From Epiperipatus broadwayi (Eukaryota > Onychophora > Udeonychophora > Euonychophora > Peripatidae), in assembly GCA_028023455.1 (NCBI GenBank), contig JAQFVV010000031.1:436001-500000 (forward strand): a stretch of 64,000 nt of DNA, given 5' to 3'. The translations under genes were made by a program, and so were the position numbers. The notes beneath the pieces are model-generated. The model was not told the DNA's origin, did no database searches, and worked only from the letters and a program-made list of their open reading frames with translations. Of the stretch, positions 1 to 13,770 are shown piece after piece; within the stretch, counting starts at the first letter, position 1, and each line of letters starts with the position of its first letter.

Positions 1-1690
1 ACTTAACTTAATATCTCCCAATAAAAATTCTACATCTTCTCTTTCCCCAGTATTAACCATCATTATATTTGATTTTCCTTCACAAAATTTAATCTTTATC
101 TCTTTACCCACCCTTGCACATGTCCTCAGCATAACTTCCATATCTTCTCTTCTTTCTGCACACAAAAATATATCATCCACAAAAAAAAACCTGACAAAAT
201 ATATAATCCCTTACTACCTATTAACAGTATCTTTATCCCTCTGCCTAATCTTTCTATTGCTCTTTCCATTTCACTCAAATACAATACAAACAAAATAGAT
301 GACTTAGGGCATCCTTGCCTTAACCCCACCCCATTTTTAACTTTAACTGATTCTATATTCCCTGATTGATATATATATAATAATTATTTTCATATAATTT
401 CTTAATAATATTTATTAAAGCTTCACCCTTCCTAAATTTGCTAAACTTATCCATAATCTATTTCTATCTACTCTATCATATTCATTCTCTATATGTATAA
501 AACTCATATATAACTGTTTACCTAAATTCCTACTCATATCCATAAGTTGTGTAACTACAAATAAACTATCTCCTATATGCCTATCCAACATAAAACCTCC
601 TTGCATTTCCTCCACTACATTATTCCCTTCCATCCATTTTACAACTCTTCTAGCCACCATATATGAGAAAACTTTATATAAAACTGATGTTACCGCTATT
701 GGTCTATAATTATTCAACTTTCTATGATCCTTACCCTTTCCTTTAAATAATTATCTTACTTTTATATTACTCCAACTACTTGGGAAAACTCTATTCTGTG
801 CCATTTTATTAAAACAAGATAATAACTTTACTTTTGCCCTATACCCTAAATTCATTACCATCTCTGCTGCCCATCCATGTAAACCTCTTGCTTTTCCACT
901 TTTTAAATTTCTTCTCTACCTCATTCAGTTCATTTTCTGAAACCCTAATATTCCCATTACTATATGCTTTCATGTTTTCTATCACTCTATCATTCACATC
1001 TAACATCTTTTCTATATTCATTACATATCTATTTAAGATTATCTCTAAATCTTCTCTAGAGCTACACTCTATTCCCTCATCATCTAGTAATACTATCTCT
1101 CTCTCCCCTACATTCCCCCTTTTAATGTAATTCCAAAATTTTTTACTCCCATCTCTTCCACTTTTATTAATATCCTCCAACAATTTACTATTCAATTTCA
1201 TTCTCTCTCTATAATTATCTATTTTAGCTAACTTCTTCTTTTCTAAATACTTTTCCCATTTAGCATTAATATCTTTTTCACTTTCCTTATTCTTAATAGC
1301 ACACTTATATTCTCTACATGCTTCTTTCCTCTCTTTTACACTGTTACTAATTCACATTTTTTAATTACTTTTATTCTTCTGAATATTCTCACCTAAAACC
1401 CTATTTGTTATTTTTTTCTACTTCTTTACACCAATCCTTATACTCATTCCCAACCCACTCTTCCATAATTTCTTCAACTTGTATTTTATACTCTTCCAAC
1501 TTATTCTTATCATTCACTCTCCATCCACATCTTTCACTATTATTTCTAGTTTTATTTCTATTCTTCATTACATTACTAACCATTTCAATTACAATGAAGT
1601 TATGATCACTAGTGCATACTTTTTCTTCATTATCAAACACCTGCCCTCTGGACTGCATATTATCATGTTAAATACCCTATTATACCTTTC
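1..1690 (-). pseudogene. LINE retrotransposon remnant (endonuclease C-terminus to reverse transcriptase), runs off left edge
   Basis: Read on the minus strand, consecutive frames carry parts of a non-LTR retrotransposon ORF2. At 1401-1658 there is an endonuclease C-terminal stretch with TSDHNFIVIEM. At 839-1201 there is a linker with KFWNYIKRG. At 415-717 lie the RT fingers, with NNYRPIAVTSVLYKVF followed by a motif-A-like segment (IENEYDRVD, where the family has a catalytic Asp). At 126-329 is GLRQGCPKSSILF. In another frame at about 1-195 is VDDIFLCAERRED, where FVDD stands for the usual Y/FADD active site. Several frameshifts and stops separate these blocks, so the copy is dead. The 5' side stops near 1690, so the N-terminal endonuclease is missing. 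The frame style recalls LINEs seen in arthropods, but the clade is not certain. Confidence 0.85.
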
Positions 1691-3373
1691 ATAACTGGGG
1701 TATTGAGCATATTTGTTTATTTAAATGATTAATAATCTTTAATCTCAACCTAATTATTAAATAACTATTAATATAACACTTGAATTAATTCCTTAATAAA
1801 TGATTTAGTCCCCTCTCTATTGTACTAACAACTCATAGATTAAAATGTATAAATACCAACATTAGGAACAAGTTCTCTTTTAAATTCTCAGCTAAAAGTA
1901 TAATAACAACTTTAAATTTCTTAACATTCCGGGTTGTTCCACTGCATAAACTTATTATAACTTTTATTTTCTCCTTCTTTCTCTGAAGATTCTGCTTATC
2001 CTAAGATTCGCGAGGTATTTGGGTTATTGCAATAATAATCCTTTCTTTTGTTCTTTGTTTAGTAATACCAAAAAATTTACATATGGCTTGCTTTATTTAT
2101 TCTAGATGACATATATTTCCATATATATTATAAAATACACTTATGATTTTAATCAAAATATATGTGTCATGCAACATTTTCAATTAAAACTTTATAAAAA
2201 CTGATATTCCTGCTGGTATGGCTCAGATTAAATACTTCTCCTATCCCTTATTGTCATTAGGATTTTATGTGTAGCTGGAATGATAATGAATACTTTTCAG
2301 CTATTCCTAATTTAGTTCTATTGAATCTTGTATATATATATATATACTTAACTGTTTCCCCAAGATTTACAGTTCATTTATTTATCCTTACTGAATATTG
2401 ACAGTGTTTATTTATTTCCTTTGGTTTATTACTGCAATTCATTTTCCCCATGGCACAATTATTGTTCCCTTTCAGTGAGTATATTTATTGATTATTCATC
2501 TCTGATTATTTCCTCAATATTTATTAATTTTCAAGAGATTATTGGGAATTATTGACCATTGATTTGCCCAGTAGAAAATGATTAATTTATTCCATTAGTT
2601 TAAACATAAAGCTTATAATTATCCAATAAATCAATACAGTTACAATCCATTACTTTTTCTGCTTGCAAATAATAAGATTTTAGGAATTTTTAATCCAACT
2701 TTTTTTAAAATATATCACAAGAAAAAAAAACCTAGTTACTTATTCTTTATGATCCAGAAGAAGTTTTTTTCTTTTCTTCAGTTTTATAGTACAAGATTGC
2801 TTGACACATTGTGATTGGTTGGTATTTCCCACTTTTTCAGTTTATAACAATGTAAATTTACCTTGCAAGTTTTTGGTTTATCATTTTAAAATGACAGTTT
2901 TGGTTTTTTTTTTAAAAAAATAAAATATTGAAATATAATATTTTTTAGAAATTAAATAAAGATAGAATTTACTGTTTTAATTTATAAATAAATTAATAAA
3001 TATTTATTCACTTTTAAATATAATACGATTTGAATATAAACATTTTTTTTTAATCAACTGTGCATAAACAATAAATATTGGTCTCTATAACGGATCATGT
3101 TTACAAAATACAATTTAAACTTCCCTGATTTTAAATAATAAATGATATTAATTGTCCATCCATCTGCATATATACGACTCTATAGATTATTATTTATGTG
3201 TATATTGAGTTAAGGTCATTTATAAATTTCCATTAGCTAAACCCGAGTTCACACCCTAGGATCTAATATGTCATTGTTGTCTTCTTTTAATAAGTAAATA
3301 TTATTGGATTTGTAATATTTAAAATTATACACTAAAATTTTATTTTAGAATAGACTGGGCTAATAAAAAGTGC

Positions 3374-3378
<5 letters not shown>
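1691..3378. other. AT-rich non-coding stretch
   Basis: No frame of useful length and no recognisable element. A segment at about 1840-2060 has a TATAAATA-like string and a slightly GC-richer end (cattccgggttgttccactg; aagattcgcgaggta) that could be the worn end of an LTR or LINE UTR, but no terminal repeat or second copy was found. Confidence 0.5.

Positions 3379-3402
<24 letters not shown>
3379..3402. repeat. (TA)n microsatellite
   Basis: Uninterrupted TA dinucleotides lie immediately before the start of the dispersed repeat that begins at about 3404. A TA-rich block also lies a little upstream of the second copy near 48.6 kb. Confidence 0.9.
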
Positions 3403-3403
<1 letters not shown>

Positions 3404-3408
<5 letters not shown>

Positions 3409-6400
3409 ATGAACTGTTATAAATGTTTTAAAAGTAGGTAAAGAAATCGAGACATATATTTATATATATGAGATAATTAAAAAAGTGCAGATGATAATTA
3501 TGAAAGGTTAAAAGGAAAATATTAAATAAAGCAAGTTATCTGTTTTTAAAAGCAAATTCTCTATACTAATCCTGAGCTATCATTTTTCGGTCTCTTCTTT
3601 ACAGGACATTTACATATTTAAAAAGAGTCATTAACTTATACCAATGGAAAAAAACAACTTGTATTTAAAAACAATTGTAGTATATTCCAAAATTTAATTA
3701 TTAAAAAAGTTATAGAAAAAACACACGGTATGAGTCGAAAAGTCAGTAAGACATTGGCCCAGGATATAATCAAACTTTGAAGAATTTTTATCAACATGCA
3801 AAAGCAATGACTAGACTGAATGTTAAAACTAAAAAGATTAACACTAATAAGAATGTATGGAAAAAAGTTTTCATCTTTCTAATTTTTTACAATGGTTGTA
3901 CAAAAGTATTTTGTGAATTAAATAAAAGCTATAGTATAAAAATAAACGGAAATTATATAAATGATATACATTTTTCAAATGACTGTTTCTCATTGCAACA
4001 GAGCTTCATAAAATGTTACAAGAATTATTAAGTTAAAAACAAGAAATTAGGATTCAAAGATTTTTTAAAGAAAGAGAAAAAATTAAAATTGATAATAATG
4101 AATAGGAAAAAGAATTACAATTATAAATACCATGGTAAATTGGACATAAAGGAAAAATACCTATATGGTTGGAAAGAAAACGTTTTAATTCATTTTAACA
4201 AAATAAAGTTGTGAATCTGGAAATTGGGAACTACAGAGAAGAACTATATAGTGACTTCGGATTACAAAACAAACGATAATAAAATGTATGCCGAAGTAAA
4301 AAAAGAAATTGAGAGAAAAAATAAGTATTATTAATAACGTTGAAAATGGAAATGAATTAGATATGTTTCTAAGAGACATGGCTATTGATGAATAAATAAA
4401 GTCTTACATTCTAGATATTAAAAAATTGCAATGATCTATAAATAGACTATATATACTTACTTGAAAAGATTAAATAAGAAAATTCTTTGTATTGTGGTTC
4501 AAACAAACTAAATTAAACTGTAAAAGCCTGTAAAAAGCTTCTATTATGCACTGAATTTATAGTAATTGAAAAGATTATAATAATAATGACTAGTTTCTTG
4601 GTGAATGGGACATTGGAACACCTTACTAATAGTAGATGAGCACAACAGTTTGATTCAATTACCTGAATTAAGAATATTTCTATGTATCACTCCTGTTTAA
4701 GAATCGATCTGAAAATCTTTAATTCTAATGCAGCCATTTTATCACTGTTAGGAATAGCTCAGAGTTTAGTAACAATTTATATATTCAACATATTTATAAC
4801 ATGCTAATCATTTAGTTTTTTATTTAATAAAGTTCTTATTTATCTTCTCTAGTTTAAAAAAACACATTTTTATTGTTGTTTTTTTCCAAAAGGGAACTTC
4901 TTTACATCACAAACTTGAATTTGTTTGTGGCTAGTTCAGTTGAGTTAACCTTCATTGGTATCTGGGGTTTGGTCTTTCAAATGTCTTTTTTTTGTATGTG
5001 TTTTGAGACTTCTTTCTTTTTATTGATAACTCCCAGTAGGTGGTTATTTTTAAACTGTCTTTGACATTTTGATTGCTCAAAGATCTGTACATCCACTATG
5101 AATTCATCTGCAAATAGACATCCATATATGCTTCACAACTAAGGTGAGTGATATGCCCACTGTCCAGGACTTTCCTTGTTTAGATGTGGTTCAAGCAGTA
5201 CAATCAGGAAAAATTGTGTTCTCAAGTACTCCTTCTATGAGTACCTTTCCTTTAACAATGCATTTTAGATATTGCTGCTTTGTCTCACATTCTATTTCGT
5301 TTTTGCTCTTCCTTGAGTAATATTGAGGCAAAGCCTCACTCCAGATTGGTTCTGCCCCCACCTACCTTTATACATGTTATGAATAATTAGACTTCTATCT
5401 TGATCAAAGTAAACAATCCTTTCTGGTTCAATGTGGTCATCAGGTTTAGATCTTTCTAAAGTGTCATGTATTATTTCCAGATTATATGTTTCTTTTGTTT
5501 TCTATTCTACTGCCTTGTCTTGATTATATATGTTGCTTTGTGTAGCTGTCTGTTCTGGGCTTATATTCATCTTACTTGAGTTGTTTTTACATATATTTCA
5601 CAATTTCATTATTTGTTATCATTTTTTAAAAGTTGTTTCATTCAAACATATTCACCTTCGCACATATTTCATATCAAAGTTAAATCTTTTCTTGATTCTT
5701 AATAAGTATCTTTGTCTCTAGACTTCCGGCTTTTGTTGAAACAATATTTTATTTCCTTTACTACAAAATTAATATTGATTTCTGGCAATTATATAAATGG
5801 CATTTTTTATTTTCACAACTCTCAATATAATCTATATATTTATGTGATAATTAAATAGTTTAAAGTTTAGATGATTATTCTTTCTTATCTGATATGCCTT
5901 TTAAATTAATGTTTCTAAATATATTAATATTTCTAACAGTAACTCTACCATTAATTGTAATCTAATGCATTAAAAAGCCAATCATTTTATGTTATAAACA
6001 ATTATCATTATGTAACATGTTTATATACTTTTATGTACTGCATGGCCAGTGCTAATAACCAGAAAATTGTAATAAAATATTAATTGTGTACTGCTACAAA
6101 TTGATATTATATTCTATATCTGATTGTAAGTTATAATAAGCTCTACTGACAACTTCCTTTTTAAGAATAATAACAAAACTAAATTCATCCTTCAATATTG
6201 GTTAATAAGTATATCCCTCGTCGAATTAGCCATCATCATTAGTTCACTAGTTTGATTATTCAATATATAATTTCAATGAAAAATGCTGATAAAATGATTA
6301 TGGAATTCAAAAACTTTAAAATAGTACAGAATACAAATGAATTTTATAGTATTTTGTGGGTACAAATGTAGACTCTTTTGTATCATTTTCAAATTCAAAG

Positions 6401-6610
6401 TCACCACAGATCATGCCCAAATTGTTCCAATCATTTTGGCAGGCAAAAATTCCTAATAGTACAAGTGAGACATCTTATTTGTGAAGTCAACCCCATATAT
6501 ATTTATGTAAATATGAATCTAAGTGGTGTTTCACAGTTAAAATGTTTTATTCCACCATTTGACTGAACTCTATAGTCTGTTAATGTTTTTCATATATTCA
6601 CCAATATTGG
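3404..6610. repeat. Dispersed repeat family R1, copy 1 (about 3.2 kb)
   Basis: This stretch aligns by eye, in the same orientation, with 48708-51600. Matched anchors include aaaacaatgaactgttataa (3404) with its partner at 48708, the block starting gaagaatttttatcaacatg (3779 and 49138), ctgtaaaagcctgtaaaaag (4518 and 49869), and tatttcacaatttcattatt (5594 and 50436). Copy 1 carries about 700 bp (roughly 4880-5588) that is missing from copy 2. It has only a short AAT run at 4577 where copy 2 has about 160 bp of (AAT)n. An 84-codon plus-strand frame at 3777-4031 is broken in copy 2 and resembles nothing I know. This is probably an old transposon or segmental duplication. Family unknown. Confidence 0.75.
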
Positions 6611-6975
6611 GACCAACAAAGTTATATCAGTGGTTAACTTTGAAATGTTCAAGTTTAGCAGCTCTTAATTTTTCACATTTATAGGCTTTCCAAGTATCAG
6701 AAGAAAATTGTAAATCAATCTATGACATTTTTCCTTTAGAGCTTTCATAAGAGTATTACTGTTTATCTGAAGCTTTTTCAATGAAGCATTTAATGGTCTC
6801 CCTGCACAATCCACAAAACAACCACTGCTCTAGAAGTATTCCCCTTGTTTAGATTTTGCACTTGGTAAAAAGGCTTTCATTGATTTCTGCAATTTTGTTA
6901 GACCCTCTGATTTTTCTACAATCTCTACATAGAAGGCAATTTGTGCAAACTTCTCTCTGGTAGGTGTTCCAATCA
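6580..6975 (-). pseudogene. Decayed coding stretch of unknown family
   Basis: One minus-strand frame from about 6970 down to 6580 reads as protein-like sequence of some 130 codons with only three internal stops. It contains KFAQIAFYVEIVEKSEG, KLQKSMKAFLPSAK, RPLNASLKKLQINSN and NFLLILGKPINVKN. The amino-acid use (few homopolymers, mixed charged and hydrophobic residues) differs from the surrounding AT-noise frames. A weaker continuation runs toward 6380 and is partly shared with 51330-51512 in the second R1 copy. I do not recognise the family. It may be an internal protein of the R1 transposon or a captured gene. The stops show it is not functional. Confidence 0.45.
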
Positions 6976-7259
6976 ATCATTATCTTGACAACCAAATCCT
7001 AGCATTCTTTACCCTATTCAAAAGAAGTTAATACCATGGGCCAGCAGTAAATGAATCTGATTGCAGTCACAAATGTAATGTTGGATCTCTCAAACCAAGT
7101 TCCTTTTCAACTCTATATTTGCTGTCATAATTTTTTGCATTGCATCACTTTCAATTGTCCATTTCCATGGCCATTAACATGTGCTTTTTTGGAAGTCAGG
7201 ATCCAGTAATTTGAAAATACTTTATTCATATTTATGACAGCTTTAAGTTCAGTTCAAAA

Positions 7260-8880
7260 AAATAAAACACAGTCTCATTGTAGTTCATCTTAACATGCAA
7301 GCACTTTTGATTCTGTCTAAATTAACCTACTTGCTGAAATGCTCAATAACACCATGATCCCACCTACTCTGTTATATCTAATCATTATCACCATATGAAT
7401 TGTGAATAGTACATGGAATGGTAGAAATTCTTCAATCTCAGTCAATATCACAAGGGTCACAACTGTGCTCATTACTTTTTACACTCTACATAAATTTGCT
7501 TTTACAATAAATACTGAATAAAATTACCAGAATTCAAATTCCATACACTCAGCAAGACATTTCCTGCATAGTCCACATGGATAATATCATTGTTTTCCTG
7601 ATTTCTCAGAAAAAACTCCCCATATTGCAAACTATTCTTAATGACTACACAGAAGCCTACAAACCGCATTTAAATCCCAAAAAACTGCTGCATAAACTCT
7701 ATACACAAAGAATTTATTTTCTCAAGTTTGTCAAAAAATATCTACTCCATACTTATGCTTTCCCTTTTTCAAATGCTACCTTGATGTGTTGAAAATGAAA
7801 GTATTCATTTATTATTATTAACATTCGTAAAAAGCGCATGTACGTTAGCTTGAAGGGCTAATCTTTAGTTTATTACAATTTATAAACATAGTGCTATATA
7901 AATAAATGCCTCAAAACAGTGTACTGAAAATTACCAACTCATATTCTAAGGCATATCTATCCATTCACTCCAAGATACACCTATTAATATGCTTGCTATG
8001 AGAAAAATTGCATACTATGCACCTTATATCAAATTTTCAAAGAAATTCTTTTCAGCCATCAACCAAACATGCAATAAATTGCTTTGGGAATGCAAGACCA
8101 TATCAAACTTAATAAATCAGCTCAACCATCAACTCTTGTATAATAGTTTATACTTAAACAGCATTCATTTGTATTATAAACAAAAAGCCATTAACTTAAT
8201 GTCATCTATTACCAACTGATTTCTAACCTTCCAATGCCTGCTGAAAGTAATCCCTACAGATAAATCTCCTTCAAAGCAATATCTCACAGATCTTATTTGC
8301 TTGATCCAAGATACTACCAACCCAATCAGCCTCACTTCCTTGCAAAATACAACCTGATTTATCCAGACTCTGGTAATGATTATTACTTCCCCATGCTTAG
8401 CACAAATAACAAATCACTTTCCCAGCCAATTTAAAATATGGTCTCTAGAACTTAAGTATTTTGACTTTTTAATTAGACTCAACCTGCATGTGCCTCTAAC
8501 ATATTTTCTGTGATATTGTCATCTTTACATAAATATTGGCCCATTTCCTATGCTGTGGAATTAAATGCATGCAGGCAGTCACTACCTCTATCCATCATAT
8601 AACTCAGTCTTTCCAAGGATCATACATTTCTGCAGCACATGCCTGTTTGCCTTCTGGTGTACCTGTTGCATCTTCTTGTTAGGCAACAACAGCAGGAGGC
8701 ATCCATTCACATTTATTAATAAATATGCCAGATAAAAGCATAAGATAATAATATAAGCCCTCTGGACAAATCTGCAGTCACCCAATCACACATTAGAGAG
8801 CAGTCCAACTTACAAGCTGCTATAATCCCAGTAGACAGTTATGACAACCTTCTTGGACATTTCATCTTCTTAATAATACA
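7260..8880 (+). pseudogene. L1/Tx1-like LINE remnant (RT palm, thumb and C-terminal region)
   Basis: Plus-strand frames read as the back half of a LINE ORF2. About 7340-7460 has EMLNNTMIPPTLL and VEILQSQSISQGSQ. About 7449-7600 has GSQLCSLLFTLYINLLLQ, then IVHMDNIIVFL where the family has YADDIIVFL, so the catalytic DD has become DN. Next come LPILQTILNDYTEAY and HLNPKK. 7989-8219 is the thumb (YAPYIKFSKKFFSAINQ, NKLLWE). The same frame continues past stops to about 8700 with RLNLHVPLTYF and a Cys/His-rich end (IHFCSTCLFAFWCTC). An unrelated repeat interrupts it at about 7797-7905. The copy has many stops and is inactive. Placement in the L1/Tx1 group is by appearance only. Confidence 0.75.
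7797..7905 (+). repeat. Fragment of the 24.5 kb fold-back repeat inserted in a LINE
   Basis: The stretch beginning gaaagtattcatttatt, with agcttgaagggct and ttataaacatagtgcta, aligns with the arm of the repeat at 24.5-25.7 kb (gtattcatttatttaacac, agcttgaaaggctgat, ttgtaaacatggcacta). It sits between the RT palm and thumb of the surrounding LINE remnant, so it went in after that LINE copy. Confidence 0.65.
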
Positions 8881-9213
8881 ACTAAGTACATAAAAAAACT
8901 GTTTCAAATACTCATTACAATAGCTCTATACCACAAAGACTATCTAACTAGACCAGTCAAGCTCAAGGCAAATGAACTTAAATTCAGTGGTTATGAACAT
9001 TTTTTATATAAGAAACACTATGTTGTCCAAAAAATGTATCATTAACATCAATCATGTACACTTACCAATTGATGCAATTGTACTGTAATCAGTAATGGTA
9101 CTCAAATTTATATAAAAACAATCATTTTACTGGTAATGCCTATATAACCTTGGCAAAATCTTTGAAAAATATTTGTAAAACTTATGTAACACATATTTTG
9201 GTATTGTTGAAAC

Positions 9214-9554
<341 letters not shown>

Positions 9555-9589
9555 ATGAAAAGATGATGATGATGATGATGATAATAATT

Positions 9590-12500
9590 AATCCATCCTT
9601 TATTAAATTGAATGCTAATAATGAAATATTTTAGAAAATATAATCTAATTTAAATTAAGATTTTGCTAATTTTCAGTATTTTAGCAGAATTTTTTTTAAT
9701 TGTTTTAGTATGTTTGTATGTGCTTCTTTTTTTTTTAATTTGAAAGTTTTTTTTTATCAAAGTGTTAATTTTTCCACTGTTGTACTTTTATATTTAAAAC
9801 TCTGTTAAATTTTATTTTCTATAGAATTAATTTTCTTCACAATATCATTATTACTTTATATGCTTTCTTCATTTCCATTTCTCTACAGTTCTTTTCTTAG
9901 TACAAAAGCTATTGCCCCATAGCTACATGTAAAACAGACATTATGCAAGTAAAACGACATTTGTATTTAAGCTCTATATACATTTACTTTGCCAGGGATT
10001 ACATTTCCAGATAACAACAAAAACAAACTAGGGTTAGCAATTAGCAAATCATTTTATATATAATTCACAGTAATGGTGAAATTTTTTTTTATAACTGCAA
10101 CTGAAAAATTATAATTTACAATTTTTGCATTGATGGCTTAGTTTTGTTGCAGCAAAAACTTAATGCTACCTTTTTTTGTAGCATTGACTTGTGCTAGTTT
10201 ATAAAAAAAGTTATATATTTGATGCATTCAAATATTAGTGACTAATGATTGCATTTCATAATTTAATTCTAACTGCAAAAGATTTGCAATTCAATGCAAC
10301 AGCCATTATCACTAATTGTAAATGAGCGAACGAAAAAAAGAAATGACTGAAAAGTTCCTTGATATTTCTTTTTATACTTAGGATAATTTGTTTTTACTAA
10401 AAAGAAAAACAACTTGCTTATTATTTGAAATATATACTGATTTGTTTACCAGAAGATGTGTCTGTTTTTTGCTGCTTATTTGATAAATGATTTATTTCAT
10501 TAATAAATTGAATACAGAAGAAAACTGAATTATAATTACATTTTTTTATTTTCTGTCTTTGAAACAAAATTTTAAGTTTACAATAAAATTGAAATTTAAA
10601 ATTAATTCTTAAATCTCAAATTTGCTTGATATTAAGTATTAACAAAAAAAATATTTACTTTAAAATGACAAAAGTTATAATATTCAATTTTGAATCTATA
10701 CATTTAATTTAATAATATTAATTGCATAAAATTGTGTATTTCAAATAATTATAAATTTTAGAAATAATAGTTTTTATTTCATCACTAAAAATTTTAGGTT
10801 GCCAAAAAAAATTCAAAGTTGTCATTGATTTTTTTTTTTTTTGCTTTATATCACAATACGATATTAATTTTAATATTGCTTTATAGGTTTTTATCATAAC
10901 TAAAACAGAAAAATTTATTAAAATCTTTGAACCTACCGAATTAATTCAGAATTTCTGAAAAAGCTTTCTACATTACTAATATAAATTAATAGTGAGAACA
11001 CTTTTTGGATGAACTTTATTCAATACAATATTTTATATAATTATTAAATTTCAGTTATTCAACATTTTCCCTCAAAAGTGTAATATACACAATATATTAA
11101 TAAATAGGTATACCTTATTCTAAAAAATTGCATATATATATATTGTAAGATGATAAAAAAAATGATGATGCTGGGGGGATGATCAATCTAATCAGAATAA
11201 ACATAGCCCGATCATTGGTTGCCATTTTTGTAATGAACTATTGATTATGATAGGGATGGTGATATAAAAAAAACTTTACTGTCTCAGAACTGAGACACCA
11301 TTCATAATAATATAGATCTAGCCTAAATGTGGAATGTCATTTTATAAAAGCCCCAGAATTGATTTGGCATTTTGTAATGATTGCCACCTGTAGATGATCA
11401 TCATTGCCTAGCATTCGGTAACTACTTTGTCACAATAATAATGGATTTTCTATCTCACCACCTCTCTACATTTATTCAGTCAACATTTGTCATAAAAAAT
11501 GCCCTTAAATTTATATTCTTTATCACAGAACAAAAACATGCACAAACAAATATAGCGACTCTGTTAGAGCTTGTGTAAACATTATCTAGCTCAATTATTG
11601 ATTACACTAGGCAATAACAATAATTGCCCACTATACTGTCATAAAATACTAATAATTCTTACTAAAATCTAATTTGTTCAGATTATATTTAAAACAATAT
11701 AAATCAATTGAGATCACTGTCTCAAACATCAACAAAAATTTCATGATTCCAAAGTAAACTGCAATAAGCAGTTAAATCATATATCATTGCCCTAAATAAT
11801 AATGTATTCTTAAGATATCTATTTTATTGATATTTGACTAAAGCTAAATTCGAATCAATAAACAACTAAATTCTGATATACTTTACAAATCTAATATTAT
11901 TTATAGTAATGCAAAATTTACGTTAACATTTAATAACATTCTATTTAAATCAACTAGTTTCTAAATAATTATAATTACATTTTGAGAACATTTTCTAAAC
12001 TACACAATATAATGTTTAAATGAAATAAACCTTTGCTCAGTTTTATATCAATTTTAATAAAATGTGAATTATAATATAAACATTTCATCTATATCATACA
12101 TTAGATCAACATGCAATTATTGCTTCAGTTATATTCTAAAATGAAACATTTCACAAGAATTTATTATCAATAAATTCCATTAGATAATTTTATATTTTAC
12201 AGTACGCAATCACATTAGATATTTACTGACTTGCAATCACTGATATTCATCTACCTAAATCTCCAATCAATCAGTTATAAAATTGGCAGTTATCCAAGCC
12301 AAAAATAATATTATATTAAACTAATCAATAAAATGTATTATCACTTCAAAATAATTCGAGAAGGTAATTAAGATAGATTGTTCTGACTAATGATAGAACA
12401 AAATCTATTAAGATTTTTTTGACCAGACAAGATAGGCAAATAAATAATCAACTCTGAACTAATGAAATTATTTTACTAGTAATATTGACTTAGATAAGTA

Positions 12501-12690
12501 AACAAATATTTAAATGCAGTAACAAATATAAAATTTATATGTAATCGGAGTCAAAAATGATGTATAAATTATATACATATATCTAATTCTATTTCACTTA
12601 CCAAAATGTGTTTGAATCTTGGATCAAACTTTAAGTACGAAAATTACCTTACATATTCAAAAAAAATAATTACACATATTCACCAGAAAT
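9590..12690. other. AT-rich non-coding stretch, nothing recognised
   Basis: Long A/T runs and no frame above background. A short segment near 11160-11300 has somewhat more G/C and a small ctcagaactgag palindrome. The 65-codon frame at 11381-11578 has no recognisable motif. Confidence 0.6.
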
Positions 12691-13430
12691 TTAAATCGAC
12701 TCTAAATTTATTGGTTTATAATAAAAATTTATAACAGTAATAACAAAAATATAGCAGAACAAATAGTTGATGTTTGCAATAGAAAAATGTGCTACAAGAC
12801 AATAATACTACATATAAAATGGAAGGAGAGATTTTAAGTAGCATATACCATGATAAAAAAAATGTGATCAAATAAAATTTATTCATTAATGTAATCTCTA
12901 AATAATTAAACAAACATAAAAAAAATCGGTAATGATACATATGACTATCTTCTTCACATGATGATGTTGTTACTAGCCAAAAGTAGTTGAAAATACCATT
13001 TATCAGGCACAACTTCTGAATTGCTATCAGTAATTGAATGCTAGCAATTGAGACTTTTGACTAATGGCAGCCTACACGATCAATTGCACTTGCAATTCAC
13101 ACTTAGCCTACCATATTAGTTAGCTCTGATACAGATTGTTTACCCTCTATGTGAATGCTGATACTTAAGACATTGCTAAGTTATCATGATGGGGTGTGAA
13201 TAATTTTAATGATGGAAAATGAACCAATATTCAGTCAGAAGTAATTATTTTCAAACATAAATGAATTACTATAAGGTCCCCCAAATTAACACCCTGTACC
13301 CAATGTCACCCCCCTCCCACAAATGCATTAAAATGAGGAAATGTGGTGATTTAGCATACCTGAATCTAAAGTCTCATACCTTGCGAGAGCTTACATTGGT
13401 GAAAAAATGGTTACTTGTGAAAAAAATTAT

Positions 13431-13770
13431 TCGTTCAAGCTGTCTCTATTGCCTAATATATTAAATTAAAGTTTGCAAAAAAAAAAACATAAAATAAAAG
13501 GACATTACCAAATTTGGTTACTGAGGTGTTGTTTATCAACCAAAAATAAAACTATGTTCCAAGTAATCAAATCAACATTAGTGAACAAAAGTATTCATTC
13601 AAGCTGTCTCTATTGCCTAATATATTAAATTATGATTCACAAAAAAAAAACATAAAATGAAGGAACATTTATTACCAAATAAAATAAATTGTTTCTTGAG
13701 GCTGTGTTTATCAACCAAAAATAATACTATGTTTGAAGTAATCAAATCAACGTTAATGAAAACAAACTTA
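13431..13770. repeat. Two-unit tandem duplication, period about 164 bp
   Basis: The string aagctgtctctattgcctaa occurs near 13437 and again near 13601. Each is followed by an A-run, cataaaat, tatcaaccaaaaataa and aagtaatcaaatcaac. The duplication lies inside the 1.17 kb segment that separates modules A and B of repeat R2. Confidence 0.85.

Noticed and set aside
1700-2060. Possible solo LTR beside the LINE remnant
   Set aside because: No TG...CA ends, no second copy and no target-site duplication that I could find.
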